Positions 41,594-51,463 of a stretch of DNA of 64,000 nt are shown here, in pieces. The translations under genes and the position numbers were made by a program. Location: NCBI RefSeq assembly GCF_009768975.1, contig NZ_CP035733.1, forward strand, positions 1,116,001 to 1,180,000. Direction: 5' to 3'. The notes below the pieces were generated by a model. It was not told the DNA's origin. It saw only the letters and a list, made by a program, of their open reading frames with translations, and did not search any database. This stretch comes from Sphingorhabdus lacus (GTDB lineage: Bacteria; Pseudomonadota; Alphaproteobacteria; Sphingomonadales; Sphingomonadaceae). Each line of letters opens with the position of its first letter. Position 1 is the stretch's first letter.

Positions 41594-43974
41594 CAGGCGA
41601 CTCCCGCTAACTTGGCTTCAATGGCCGACAGCAGGCCGATACGGTCATACCGGTAAATGCTCGACCGGGCGTCCGGTTTGACGTGGACAGTATCGCGCAG
41701 CAGTAAGAGCCGCGCATCATCGCCATGTGCGGTGTCCGCATCGTTGGTTCGGCTCAATACAACTGCCGCCTGCGCGCGGTCTTCAGCATCGAAGCTGACC
41801 ATGTAACCAGATGCAGAGAGCAAGGGAGCCAGGATGCGCTTCTCCCATTCTACATCGCCATCACTGCCAATATAGCAGAGCGGTCGCGCCGAAATGTCGC
41901 GCGACATGGTGCCGTCCATTTCGAAATATTGGAAGATATTGATGAGTTCAACGGACTTGCCGAGCGCGGATACTACACCCTCGCATTGCTCGGGATGGGC
42001 GCTGGGGTAAATGTCTTCGTCCAGTGTGAAGATATCAAGGACATCTTCCACCGCCAGATATTTGGTGCTCACACCATCGGTCAGTCGCAGCGCCTTTATC
42101 AAGCCGTCGGAGGGAACATCGACCAGTTCGCAAACATCGAACAAGCCTTCGCCCACTTTCGCGCGCATCTTGCCACCGACAAATTCGATTTGCGCCGCAT
42201 CAATATCTTCGATTCGGTCCACTACATTCAGGCGCACGGCACGCGACGTTCCATCTGTTGCGACGAACAGCAAAGCGGACGGACGCTTGGCTTCCTTGAC
42301 GGCGGACTCCGCGACGGCCACATTTGTATTATCTTCGGTCTGTTCGATGCCAATCGCTGCGCCAAGGCCGCTCGCATCAAGCAACAGCATCGGCCGGCCA
42401 TTATCGGGCAGCGTTGTTCCGGCATATAGCCCGGTTTCCATGATGATCGGCGCACCCGGCTTGACCACAAGCTCTTCGGTATCAATCACATTTTCGACAT
42501 CGAGCGCATAGGTTGTCCCCATCGCTGGACGAATGACGACTAAAGTCCTGCTCGTCGCGATACTATCGGTGGTTTCATCAATGCCGAGCAGCGTTTCGAG
42601 CTTTGCATAGGGATAGCGTTCTCCACGGATATGCGCGATTTGCGAGCCCCCCAATTCTTCGATCGAGACGTTCTTGTTGGTCGTGGACAAAATTTCGACG
42701 ATGGAATTGCGCGAAATGCCGAAGAACTGGCTTCCTGCCTTTATGGTCAGCCCCGCGATGATCGACAGCGTCAGCGGCAGGCGTAATGTCATTTTCAGGC
42801 CTAGGCCTTCATAATTCTCAAGATCAACCGTACCGCCAATGGCCTGCAGGTTACTTTTGACAACGTCCATGCCGACACCGCGGCCCGAAATTGCCGTGAC
42901 CGTATCGGCCGTAGACAGGCCGGGAATGAAGATGGTGCTTAGCTGCGCCTTTTCGGACATTTTTTGCCAGTCAGCGGCGCTTACAATTTTCGCGGATACG
43001 GCGCGCGCGCCCAGCTTTTCCAGATTAATGCCACGCCCGTCGTCGATGATTTCGATTAGAATCTGGTTACCCGACTGGCGTGCAACGATGCGAATGTGGC
43101 CGACCGGGTCCTTTCCTGCCGCAATACGTTCGTCGGCATGTTCTATGCCATGATCCACTGCGTTCCGAAGGATATGCGTTAGCGGATCACGCAGAGCTTC
43201 GACCATTTCGCGGTCAACTTCGACTTCGCTACCGTCGATCCGAAGCTCAACATCTTTGCCAAGCTCGAGCGTGATATCCCGCAACAAACGGGGCAAGGAC
43301 GAGAAAAGGCGATCGATATTCTGCATGCGCATTAGCCCCACCGCATCGCGCATTTCAGCGACTGATGCGGACAGCCGGGCAAAAGCGTGATCTACTTCCG
43401 CACCCGTCTGGGACTTTCGCAATTGGCGAGAGACTTCGTTTCGCGCCAGGACCATGTCCGAAACGCCGTTCATCAGCCGGTCGAGCAGGCTGAGCGAAAC
43501 ACGAACCGTTCGCGCCTTGGACCGACCGCCGGTTGCGTCGTCTTCCAGATCGGTTTGCGCACCTTCGTCGCCGGGCGACGACGATGATGCGTTTCCGCCA
43601 TGGGTCGGCAGGAAACCGTGCATGGTGTCGATGAGCGCGCCATCGTCATCATAAACGGCGCGGCCGGATTCCAGCGCCTCGGTGAGTGCAGCAATGCGGT
43701 CCACAACGGCCAAGATAGCCGAGACAAGCGCGGGAGAAGCGACGATCAGGCCGTCGCGCGCGCAGCTTAGAACATCCTCCGCCGCATGGCTCAGCCGCAA
43801 TAGACGGGGCAAATCGAGGAAGCCACAGCTTCCCTTTACGGTATGCACAAAGCGGAAAACACTATCGATGAGTGCGCGGTCTTGCGGGTTTTTTTCCCAT
43901 TGGACCAACTGACCGGCCAACGCCTCAAGCGTTTCGCGCGTTTCAGCGATAAATTCGTCCAGCAGTTCGTCCAT
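41593..43974 (-). CDS. cheA: Chemotaxis histidine kinase CheA
   Basis: This 793-aa kinase has an HPt domain with His44 (HTVKGSCGF), a dimerisation helix region (about 165-240), a HATPase domain (about 245-400; NAVDHGIE, DDGRGIN, GRGVGMDVVKS) and a CheW-like domain (about 405-535). The further C-terminal part (about 560-790) looks like a second CheW-like domain plus a region shaped like a receiver (RILAPLLSASGYMVSFDAEDRAQAAVVLSRTND) in which no clear phospho-acceptor Asp is seen. The classical P2 domain is absent or minimal. Confidence 0.93.
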   Translation of the reverse strand: MDELLDEFIAETRETLEALAGQLVQWEKNPQDRALIDSVFRFVHTVKGSCGFLDLPRLLRLSHAAEDVLSCARDGLIVASPALVSAILAVVDRIAALTEALESGRAVYDDDGALIDTMHGFLPTHGGNASSSSPGDEGAQTDLEDDATGGRSKARTVRVSLSLLDRLMNGVSDMVLARNEVSRQLRKSQTGAEVDHAFARLSASVAEMRDAVGLMRMQNIDRLFSSLPRLLRDITLELGKDVELRIDGSEVEVDREMVEALRDPLTHILRNAVDHGIEHADERIAAGKDPVGHIRIVARQSGNQILIEIIDDGRGINLEKLGARAVSAKIVSAADWQKMSEKAQLSTIFIPGLSTADTVTAISGRGVGMDVVKSNLQAIGGTVDLENYEGLGLKMTLRLPLTLSIIAGLTIKAGSQFFGISRNSIVEILSTTNKNVSIEELGGSQIAHIRGERYPYAKLETLLGIDETTDSIATSRTLVVIRPAMGTTYALDVENVIDTEELVVKPGAPIIMETGLYAGTTLPDNGRPMLLLDASGLGAAIGIEQTEDNTNVAVAESAVKEAKRPSALLFVATDGTSRAVRLNVVDRIEDIDAAQIEFVGGKMRAKVGEGLFDVCELVDVPSDGLIKALRLTDGVSTKYLAVEDVLDIFTLDEDIYPSAHPEQCEGVVSALGKSVELINIFQYFEMDGTMSRDISARPLCYIGSDGDVEWEKRILAPLLSASGYMVSFDAEDRAQAAVVLSRTNDADTAHGDDARLLLLRDTVHVKPDARSSIYRYDRIGLLSAIEAKLAGVA

Positions 43975-44055
43975 TTACCCAGCCTCGATAAGCGAAGCTG
44001 AGGATGTGCCCTGATATGGTTAAGATGCCGTTTACACAGCGCCTTTTCGGACAGC

Positions 44056-44697
44056 TCAATTGCGGATGAGCGCGCCGATAATCAGATGTTCGGGGTCGGG
44101 CTCGGCCAACTGCACCAATCCGCCGCCGCGTACCGCAAGATTGCGGGCCATCCATGCCGCGGCCGTGCGCGAATCGACCGATGCCGCGTCCAGATTTCCG
44201 GCCAGAGTGGTGCGGATCGCTTCGTCCATCACAATCCGAGGACCGTTGGCGCGGATAACGATTTCATGTTCACCTTCTCGGCTTTCGGCCCCAACAAACA
44301 AGGTTCCGCCGCGCACGAGCGCGTCATTGGCCAGCAAAACGAGGTTCAGCAAAATCTTGATCGCGCGCTTGGGCATGAATGCTGCGGGCACGGCCCATTC
44401 AAGCGTTGTCCGGCCGCTTGCCGTTACCAAAGGCTCGATGACCGCCTTTGCGTCATTGGGATCGACTTCCGATCCGAAACCACCGGCTGCGCCAAAAGCA
44501 AGGCGGAAGAATTTCAGCTTGTCCGCCGCCGACTTCGCGCTTTCCGCCAGCAAATCCATGCAGCGCTGCCGCATTTCCGGATCGTGCTCGTCCGCGAGCA
44601 ATTCCAGGCCGTTATTCATCGCACCTACCGGGCTGAGCAGGTCATGGCACAACCGCGAACACAAAAGGCTGGCAAGGTCTACTTCGGACTCCGTCAT
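44056..44697 (-). CDS. chpT: Histidine phosphotransferase ChpT
   Basis: This 213-aa protein has the ChpT pattern: His18 in SRLCHDLLSPVGAMNNGLELL on a dimerisation helix, followed by a degenerate ATPase-like domain (NLVLLANDALVRGG...). In Caulobacter ChpT moves phosphate from CckA to CtrA and CpdR, controlling cell cycle and motility. It lies directly upstream of cheA on the same strand, 81 bp away. DivL of the same pathway is encoded at the left end of the window. Confidence 0.9.
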   Translation of the reverse strand: MTESEVDLASLLCSRLCHDLLSPVGAMNNGLELLADEHDPEMRQRCMDLLAESAKSAADKLKFFRLAFGAAGGFGSEVDPNDAKAVIEPLVTASGRTTLEWAVPAAFMPKRAIKILLNLVLLANDALVRGGTLFVGAESREGEHEIVIRANGPRIVMDEAIRTTLAGNLDAASVDSRTAAAWMARNLAVRGGGLVQLAEPDPEHLIIGALIRN

Positions 44698-44754
44698 TGA
44701 TAAAATTCCCAGATTAGCTTGTTGCAGCGCTCATGGACGTTGTTTCCCGTGGAT

Positions 44755-45162
44755 TCAACCCTCGACTAGGATGGGAATGGATTCAAATTCAATTACCTGC
44801 GCTGCTTCCGCAAGAGGTTTCCAAGCCGTCACGCCGTCGCCGGCGATTATCAGCCAATAGCGCCCATCGGCAACCGCCTGTGCCGTATCGGTGGCCGACG
44901 GCCGAGCGAGACCATTGGGATGGGAATGGTAATAGCCGATGATGGGCACACCCCCATCGCGCGCGGCTTTGTGGCGGGATAGCAGTTCCACCGGATCCAG
45001 TTCGAAATTATGATCGGGATTCTCTGCGACATTGGCACAATACACCAACTCAAACAGCCGATCATCCCGCCCCAACAAGAGGCCACAACACTCCTGATTT
45101 CCAGCAGCCAACGCCCTTTCCAGAAGTTCGTTATGGTGCTTCCTTGATATTCGCAGCGGCAT
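44755..45162 (-). CDS. M67-family JAMM metallopeptidase
   Basis: This 135-aa protein has the JAMM metal site: Glu24 (QECCGLL), His79 and His81 (YYHSHPNG) and Asp92 (PSATD). Bacterial relatives (Mec, RadC-like peptidases) cleave C-terminal extensions of ubiquitin-like sulfur carriers or similar. No such carrier gene is near. The start could be GTG at 45165 or ATG at 45162. It is divergent from the pseudouridine synthase, whose start is only 13-16 bp away. Confidence 0.88.
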   Translation of the reverse strand: MPLRISRKHHNELLERALAAGNQECCGLLLGRDDRLFELVYCANVAENPDHNFELDPVELLSRHKAARDGGVPIIGYYHSHPNGLARPSATDTAQAVADGRYWLIIAGDGVTAWKPLAEAAQVIEFESIPILVEG

Positions 45163-45178
45163 CACCCATGTCTAGGCG

Positions 45179-46120
45179 ATGGTTGGGGAAAATACCATAT
45201 TTTCAGGCGTGTTAGGCGAAGGTCGCCTCGACAGTGCATTGGCGCATGCCCTGCCCCAGTTTTCGCGTGCCCGTATCCAGGGCCTGATTGCCGAAGATGC
45301 CGTGCTTATTGCCGGAAAAGCGACCAATGACGCCGCCTCGAAGAAATTTGCCGGACAGAGCTTTGAACTCTCCGTCCCTGCCCCGCGCCCGGACAAGGCG
45401 GAAGCGCAGGATATTGGCCTGACGATCGTTTTTGAAGACGATCACCTTATCATCGTCGACAAACCCGCTGGCCTCGTTGTCCATCCGGCTGCCGGACATG
45501 CCGACGGGACGCTGGTCAATGCGCTGCTCCACCATTGTAAGGGAAAGCTATCTGGCATTGGCGGTGTCGAACGCCCCGGAATCGTCCATCGAATCGACAA
45601 GGATACCTCTGGTCTGCTCGTCGTCGCCAAAAGCGATGCCGCGCATGAAGGGCTCACCAAGCTATTTGCCGCACATGATATCGAACGGCGCTATTTCGCG
45701 ATCGTCAGCGGTGTCCCTGCCCCGCCCGCAGGGACCGTCAGGACGCAAATCGGGCGGTCTACCACGAACCGCAAGAAGATGGCGGTTTTGCCCGAAAACA
45801 AAGGCAAACATGCAGTTACCCATTACAGGACGGTCGAAAGCTTTGCCAAAACCGCATTGGTCGAATGCACGTTGGAAACGGGCCGGACGCATCAAGTCCG
45901 TGTCCATATGACGCATATCGGACACCCTTTAATCGGCGATTCCGTTTATTCTAATCGACAAAACCCTTACAGAATCGGACAAAACCAGTCCAAATTCGAT
46001 AGACAGGCATTGCACGCCGCGTCGCTGGGGTTTATTCATCCGATATCTGGAGAAACATTATTGTTCGAAAGCAGTTTACCAGAAGATATGCAGCTTCTGT
46101 TAAGTCAGCTTCAGCTATAA
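45179..46120 (+). CDS. RluD-family pseudouridine synthase
   Basis: This 313-aa enzyme has an N-terminal S4 RNA-binding domain (GRLDSALAHALPQFSRARIQGLIAEDAVLIAGK) and the RluA/RluD-type catalytic domain with Asp140 in HRIDKDTSGLLVVAK. RluD makes three pseudouridines in helix 69 of 23S rRNA. The precise rRNA or tRNA target here cannot be proved. rpoH follows on the same strand. Confidence 0.93.
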   Translation: MVGENTIFSGVLGEGRLDSALAHALPQFSRARIQGLIAEDAVLIAGKATNDAASKKFAGQSFELSVPAPRPDKAEAQDIGLTIVFEDDHLIIVDKPAGLVVHPAAGHADGTLVNALLHHCKGKLSGIGGVERPGIVHRIDKDTSGLLVVAKSDAAHEGLTKLFAAHDIERRYFAIVSGVPAPPAGTVRTQIGRSTTNRKKMAVLPENKGKHAVTHYRTVESFAKTALVECTLETGRTHQVRVHMTHIGHPLIGDSVYSNRQNPYRIGQNQSKFDRQALHAASLGFIHPISGETLLFESSLPEDMQLLLSQLQL

Positions 46121-46193
46121 AGTTTTGATAGGGAACGCATGCTATCGAGTGCTTGATGAGGCTCGGTTGCAGGCAAAAATGAAAGAGAGAAAC

Positions 46194-47099
46194 ATGTCTG
46201 ATCGTAAGAATGTTCCGGCGACGATCCCTGCTCTCGGGGGGGATGCAAGCCTTAACCGTTATTTGAGTGAAATCCGGAAGTTTCCGGTCTTGAAGCCCGA
46301 GCAAGAATATATGCTTGCGAAGCGCTACCAAGAACATGGTGACCCCAAAGCTGCCGAGCAGCTTGTCACGTCACACCTGCGCCTCGTTTCGAAAATCGCA
46401 ATGGGCTACCGCGGCTACGGCCTGCCGGTGTCCGAGCTGATTTCCGAAGGTAATATCGGGTTGATGCAGGGCGTGAAGAAGTTCGATCCCGACCGTGGCT
46501 TCCGCCTTGCGACCTACGCAATGTGGTGGATTCGCGCGTCCATGCAAGAATTCATCCTGCGCAGCTGGAGCCTTGTCAAAATCGGCACCACTGCCGCGCA
46601 GAAGAAACTATTCTTCAACCTGCGCCGTATGAAGAATAACCTGCAAGCTTTTGAAGATGGTGACTTAAATCCAGAAGCGGTGGCCAAGATCGCAACGGAT
46701 CTGGGCGTGTCCGAAGAAGAAGTGCACAATATGAACCGCCGCATGGCGATGGGCGGCGATACATCGCTGAACGTGCCGATGCGCGAAGATGGTGACGGTC
46801 AATGGCAAGACTGGCTTGTCGATAATGAGCCTTTGCAGGATGAACGCGTTGCTGACGCGCAGGAAGGCGATATGCGGCATGCGATGCTGTCAGAGGCACT
46901 CGACAGCCTGAACGACCGCGAAAAGCATATCCTGACCGAACGCCGACTGATCGACGAGCCAAAGACTCTCGAAGAACTGAGCCAGACCTATAATGTCAGT
47001 CGCGAACGCGTCCGCCAGATTGAGGTTCGTGCTTTTGAAAAGCTGCAAAAGGCGATGATGCGTATTGCCGGCGAAAAGCGTTTAATTCTCGCCAATTAA
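46194..47099 (+). CDS. rpoH: Heat-shock sigma factor RpoH
   Basis: This 301-aa sigma factor has region 1.2/2 (SLNRYLSEIRKFPVL, YGLPVSELISEGNIGLMQGVKKFDPDRGFRLATYAMWWIRASMQEFILRSWSLV), the RpoH box QKKLFFNLRR, and region 4 (EELSQTYNVSRERVRQIEVRAF). It directs heat-shock genes, probably including clpP/clpX-like and chaperone genes. The ATG at 46194 has an AGAGAG site in front; a longer frame back to 46125 lacks similarity to the family. Confidence 0.96.
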   Translation: MSDRKNVPATIPALGGDASLNRYLSEIRKFPVLKPEQEYMLAKRYQEHGDPKAAEQLVTSHLRLVSKIAMGYRGYGLPVSELISEGNIGLMQGVKKFDPDRGFRLATYAMWWIRASMQEFILRSWSLVKIGTTAAQKKLFFNLRRMKNNLQAFEDGDLNPEAVAKIATDLGVSEEEVHNMNRRMAMGGDTSLNVPMREDGDGQWQDWLVDNEPLQDERVADAQEGDMRHAMLSEALDSLNDREKHILTERRLIDEPKTLEELSQTYNVSRERVRQIEVRAFEKLQKAMMRIAGEKRLILAN

Positions 47100-47152
47100 G
47101 GCGATTTGTAAAAACAGGTGACGGACGGAATATGCTGCGCTAGCTTTGGTCC

Positions 47153-47854
47153 ATGACTGAACCGAAGCGCTCGTTTTCCGCCCGTTTCTTCCGCTTTACC
47201 TTTAAATGGTTGCTGTACTTTGTGATCGGTAGCGTCGCGCTGACTGCGATCTACGCCATTGTTCCGGTACCCACGACGCTCACCATGCTGTTCGACAGCA
47301 ATGGTGCGACGCGGGATTGGACACGGCTATCCAACATCTCCCCTAATCTGGTGCGCGGCGTTATCGCAGCGGAAGATGGCAAATTTTGCAGCCATGACGG
47401 GTTCGACCGCGAAGCCATCGAAAAGGCCCTACAGCGCAACAAAAGCGGAGGCCGGATGCGCGGCGGATCAACGATCAGCCAGCAAACGGCCAAAAATGTC
47501 TTCCTCTGGCAAGGCAGCGGCTGGACACGCTATTTGCGCAAGGTGCCGGAGGTTTATTTCACATTCCTGATCGAGACCATCTGGGGCAAACGCCGCATCA
47601 TGGAAGTCTATCTGAACGTCGCGGAAACAGGCATCGGCACCTATGGCGCAGAGGCCGGTGCACAACGCTATTATAAGAAAAGCGCCAAGAACCTGACGCG
47701 TCAGGAAGCGGCTAGGATTGCTGCGGTGCTACCACTGCCCAAGAAACGCGCTGTCCACGGCGCAGGCGGCTTTACCCGCCGCTATGGCAACAGCATCGCC
47801 TCCCGCATACGCGTGGTGCAGCGCGACGGTCTCGACAACTGCATCTATAAATAA
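47153..47854 (+). CDS. mtgA: Monofunctional peptidoglycan glycosyltransferase
   Basis: This 233-aa enzyme polymerises lipid II into glycan strands. One N-terminal membrane span (about 17-38) anchors it in the inner membrane; the GT51 domain shows AAEDGKFCSHDGFD (catalytic Glu), RGGSTISQQTAKNVFLW and KRRIMEVYLNVAETG. No transpeptidase domain is present. It ends before a terminator shared with the large receptor gene. Confidence 0.95.
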   Translation: MTEPKRSFSARFFRFTFKWLLYFVIGSVALTAIYAIVPVPTTLTMLFDSNGATRDWTRLSNISPNLVRGVIAAEDGKFCSHDGFDREAIEKALQRNKSGGRMRGGSTISQQTAKNVFLWQGSGWTRYLRKVPEVYFTFLIETIWGKRRIMEVYLNVAETGIGTYGAEAGAQRYYKKSAKNLTRQEAARIAAVLPLPKKRAVHGAGGFTRRYGNSIASRIRVVQRDGLDNCIYK

Positions 47855-47857
47855 CAA

Positions 47858-47890
47858 ACAAAAAGGGCGGAGCCGAAGCCCCGCCCTTTC
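47858..47890 (-). terminator. Terminator of the Oar-type receptor gene
   Basis: AAAGGGCGG (47862-47870) pairs with CCGCCCTTT (47881-47889) and the minus strand continues in a T-rich run. On the plus strand the tail is poorer but it may also stop mtgA transcription. Confidence 0.75.
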
Positions 47891-47910
47891 GGTTAAACTA
47901 TTAGTCCGAC

Positions 47911-50900
47911 TTAGAAGCTGACTTTTACGCCAACGCGGATGCCATACAGCGATTGACGCGTCACAAGCGCTTCATTGGGTGCAAGGACATTGGAGTATCG
48001 ATATTGGGCACAATTTTGTGTCGATGCCGTATTCACAACACCAGTTGCGGGTGCCGTTCCAGTGGGGGTCGCTACGCTGAGGCACTGGACAGTGACCAGC
48101 GCTGCGGTTTGCGGGAACGATACCTGACGCAGTGCACCCCAATCGCTATCGATCAGGTTGAGCACATTTTCGATATCCGCGAACAAACGAAGCTTCGATT
48201 TGCCAACAAATAGCGGCAATTCTTGGCTGATGCTCAAATCCACCTTGAAGAAATCAGGTGATTGTTGCGTGTTTTTGGCAATGATGCCGCCACGGTATTT
48301 TCCAATGCCCAGCTGATCGACGAGTGCGTTAAACGCTGTCTCGTTAGCAGCAGTAGCGAAGGAAACGCGGCTGTCGTTCAAGGTAGGAACATAGAGCAAA
48401 TGGCGAGCACCATTGCCGACAGTTCCAAAAACTGCCGAGCGGTTCGTCTGGTCATTCATCGTCAAGCTGTAAGGACGACCTGAACGATATTCACCGAATA
48501 GCGACAAACGGGTCTTGTTTTCACCGAAGAACGCACGGTTAAAATCGATCCCGAACTTCCACTGATCCTTGATCTGGTAAATGGACGTTCCGTATGCAGC
48601 AAAGTTCGGATTTGCGAACGCGTTGTTGGAGTACAACGACCCAGCAGTGGCCGAGGTAATCGCGTTGGTGTCCTTAATGCTCGAACGTGTGTAGCTCGCG
48701 TCGATCGAAAGGCCCCAATCCCAAGACTTCGACAGACGTGCCACACCGACGTACGACCGGCCACGCTGATCGTTTGTCATCAGCAGGTCCTGGTTTGTAG
48801 TGGCGACACCACCCAATGGCGCGTAACGCGGGCGTCCGTCTGGCAATGTGCCAACTACAACCGACCGTGCATCCGTCCACTGATATCCTTCGATAACATT
48901 ACCGTAGAGCGCATCGACGCCGAACAGCCAGCCATCACCAAGCGCACCGAGATCCGCATCATAATTGACTGACAAAGTCGCACGAGCCTGACGCGCTGTA
49001 GAGATGTTGGGATCGATAGCGTTGACAGGTGCCGCAGCTAAGGATGCAGTATTGGTTGCCACAAAGCTACCTACTGCACCAGGAATGTCACCATTCACTC
49101 CGGTCAGAGCCGTTGCACAAAGCGCAGGGTTGGCTGGAGAAAGATTACAGGTTGCCGGTGTTGCGTTGCGTTGAATATCGATCGCATTGGTCAACTGACC
49201 TGTATTCGAGTAGCTGTTCGACAAGAATACGTCGGGAGTTCCGCCTGCGAAAATTCCAATGCCACCACGGACAACCAAACGTTCTGTTGCTTGCCAGTTA
49301 AAGCCAAAACGGGGTTGGAATACACCTTCACCGTTAAAGGTTTTCCGGTTCGAGAAACCTTGGCGGCCAAGGAAGTTGGAGTTCAACGGGACATCGGTTG
49401 GGTTGTCATACATGTCGTAGCGGAAACCGAAGGTCATTTCGAGACCGGGCAACACTTCCCAGTCATCCTGGATACCGAAGGTATACGCACGACTCTTGAA
49501 GCTAGCCGCTGCATCATTTGGATCGAGGCTTGGTACGGCAGCACCAAAGCGCAAACGGCTTGCGATGCGATTCTGGAAGTCCGCAATTGAGTCAAAGTAA
49601 TAATCACCTAACGACCGTTGCAAGAACAGGTTGAAGGTGTTGATTTCCGAGTAGCCAAAGGTCGCTTTAATACGATGCGAACCAGCGTCTTTACGTGCGG
49701 TGAAATCGATCGAGAGATTGTCGGTGTTCAAGTCGTTCGACTGGCGGCTGACATCAGGACCAAAGAATACACGCGAACCACCGCAAGTGATAAAGGTGCT
49801 CGCGCCCGTCGTCACCGAAGTCGGGTCAAGACAGACTTCAAATTGTGGGAATTCACGGCCACCAAACGGAGTTTGGTCCCGGTTATAGTCGCGGTAAGAC
49901 GCACGCAGTTCAGTAGAGAAAGTATCCGTCCACTGCGAGTTCAGCTGGAACACGCCCGAATTTACTTCTTCTGCCAATTCATATCCGTTCGAGAACAGAC
50001 CGAGTGCGAACGGAGGTGTTGTAAATGTGTTCTGTTGGAACTGCTGCGTGCCGACGTTGCGAATATACGTCAATGACGCGCGATGGTCGTCGTTGACGTT
50101 CCAGTCGAGCTTCGCAACATATTTCTCGTCTTCTTCGACGGCATTTTGTATCTGGCCAAGGGTGTCATAGCCATAAACCGATTGGGCGATGGAGCTGATC
50201 TGATCGATCTGCGCCTGCGTTATACCGGGAACCTGGTTTGAGAATCCGGCACCTACACCGTCATCAAAAGGATCGGATTCTTCGGTCTTTTCGTATCCGA
50301 ACATGAAGAATAATTTGTCCTTGATGATCGGACCTGAAATTATGCCGCCATATTGTTTGGAATCGAAATTGAGCGCGACATTGCGACCGCGCGTACGATC
50401 ACCAGTCAACTTCTCGTCGGTATACGTAAAAAATGCCGATCCTGAAAAATCATTGCCACCAGAGCGCAGAACAACGTTGATCGCACCGCCTTGGAAGTCA
50501 CCTTCAGAAATATCATAGGGTGCAACTTTCACCGAAAGTTGTTCAATAGCATCGAAAGGAACGGGTCCACGCGATGTCGGAAGACCACCGTTGTTCAGGC
50601 CGAAATCGTCAGAGAACTGGACGCCATCTACTGAGAAGCGGTTCAAACGACCATTTTGGCCGGCGACTTCAATCGTACGGCTGTTGGAAAGATCGATCGT
50701 TACGAACGGATCGCGACGTGCAAGGTCACGAATATCCCGGTTAATCGAAGCAACGCCTTCGATATCTTCGCGGTTCAGCGCGGTGATCGGGCCGGTGCTT
50801 GTCTCGGTCGCTCCGCGAAGTGCGGACGCCGTCACAACGATTTCCTGTTGTGCTTGGAGAACTACCGGCAAACGGTAGCTCTGACCTGCACTCAGAGACA

Positions 50901-51192
50901 AATCTGTTACCTGCGCGCTTTCAAAGCCATCGGCTTCAACTGTTACGGTGAACGGTCCTCCAATACGCAAACCGCTTGCAGCAAAGTTACCTTGGCTGTC
51001 GGTCGTGCTCGTAGCGGTCGTACCCGATGGTTCGTGTACGATAGTCACGTTAGCACCGGCAACAGGCCCACCGGCGCTTTCAACAGTACCACGTACCGAT
51101 GACGTCGTTTCCTGCGCCATGGCGGGAGTTGCCACAACTGTGGCGATCGAAAGCGCAGCGGCGCTAGCTGCTAAATAATAACGAATTTGCAT
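47911..51192 (-). CDS. Oar-type TonB-dependent receptor with carboxypeptidase-like domain
   Basis: This 1093-aa outer-membrane protein has a signal peptide (1-26), a carboxypeptidase-regulatory-like beta domain (about 30-115, SVRGTVESAGGPVAGANVTIV), a plug domain (about 125-260, with TIEVAGQNGRLNRFSVDGVQFSDDFGL) and a very large barrel ending in VKVSF. This is the Oar/adhesion-type TonB receptor class; ligands are mostly unknown and may be proteins or large polymers. The 271-bp region upstream (51193-51463) holds its promoter but no gene. Confidence 0.92.
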   Translation of the reverse strand: MQIRYYLAASAAALSIATVVATPAMAQETTSSVRGTVESAGGPVAGANVTIVHEPSGTTATSTTDSQGNFAASGLRIGGPFTVTVEADGFESAQVTDLSLSAGQSYRLPVVLQAQQEIVVTASALRGATETSTGPITALNREDIEGVASINRDIRDLARRDPFVTIDLSNSRTIEVAGQNGRLNRFSVDGVQFSDDFGLNNGGLPTSRGPVPFDAIEQLSVKVAPYDISEGDFQGGAINVVLRSGGNDFSGSAFFTYTDEKLTGDRTRGRNVALNFDSKQYGGIISGPIIKDKLFFMFGYEKTEESDPFDDGVGAGFSNQVPGITQAQIDQISSIAQSVYGYDTLGQIQNAVEEDEKYVAKLDWNVNDDHRASLTYIRNVGTQQFQQNTFTTPPFALGLFSNGYELAEEVNSGVFQLNSQWTDTFSTELRASYRDYNRDQTPFGGREFPQFEVCLDPTSVTTGASTFITCGGSRVFFGPDVSRQSNDLNTDNLSIDFTARKDAGSHRIKATFGYSEINTFNLFLQRSLGDYYFDSIADFQNRIASRLRFGAAVPSLDPNDAAASFKSRAYTFGIQDDWEVLPGLEMTFGFRYDMYDNPTDVPLNSNFLGRQGFSNRKTFNGEGVFQPRFGFNWQATERLVVRGGIGIFAGGTPDVFLSNSYSNTGQLTNAIDIQRNATPATCNLSPANPALCATALTGVNGDIPGAVGSFVATNTASLAAAPVNAIDPNISTARQARATLSVNYDADLGALGDGWLFGVDALYGNVIEGYQWTDARSVVVGTLPDGRPRYAPLGGVATTNQDLLMTNDQRGRSYVGVARLSKSWDWGLSIDASYTRSSIKDTNAITSATAGSLYSNNAFANPNFAAYGTSIYQIKDQWKFGIDFNRAFFGENKTRLSLFGEYRSGRPYSLTMNDQTNRSAVFGTVGNGARHLLYVPTLNDSRVSFATAANETAFNALVDQLGIGKYRGGIIAKNTQQSPDFFKVDLSISQELPLFVGKSKLRLFADIENVLNLIDSDWGALRQVSFPQTAALVTVQCLSVATPTGTAPATGVVNTASTQNCAQYRYSNVLAPNEALVTRQSLYGIRVGVKVSF

Positions 51193-51463
51193 TTTTAAGA
51201 CCCCTTAAATTCTGACAACCCAACAATTAAGCCAGCGTCCGGTTTGTCGAATCGCGGCGGCGGGAGTGGTCGCAGCGCCCCCTTGAAGCCGGAAAATGTC
51301 AGTTAAATGACAGCCGGGCCCCAATTCAGCAGTGATTCGGCCTTAGCGACTGCGCACACGCAGGCAAAGTGCTGCGCTGCAGCAACTCCGCCATAAGTGG
51401 TCATTTAATGTTTTTTTTAGAAGTTGTTGCAGCGGTGCAACAGTGCCCTTTGGACGATCGACC

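Noticed and set aside
51424-51442. Hairpin TGTTGCA-TGCAACA after clpX as terminator
   Set aside because: On the minus strand it is followed by A residues, not T, so it does not look like a Rho-independent terminator.
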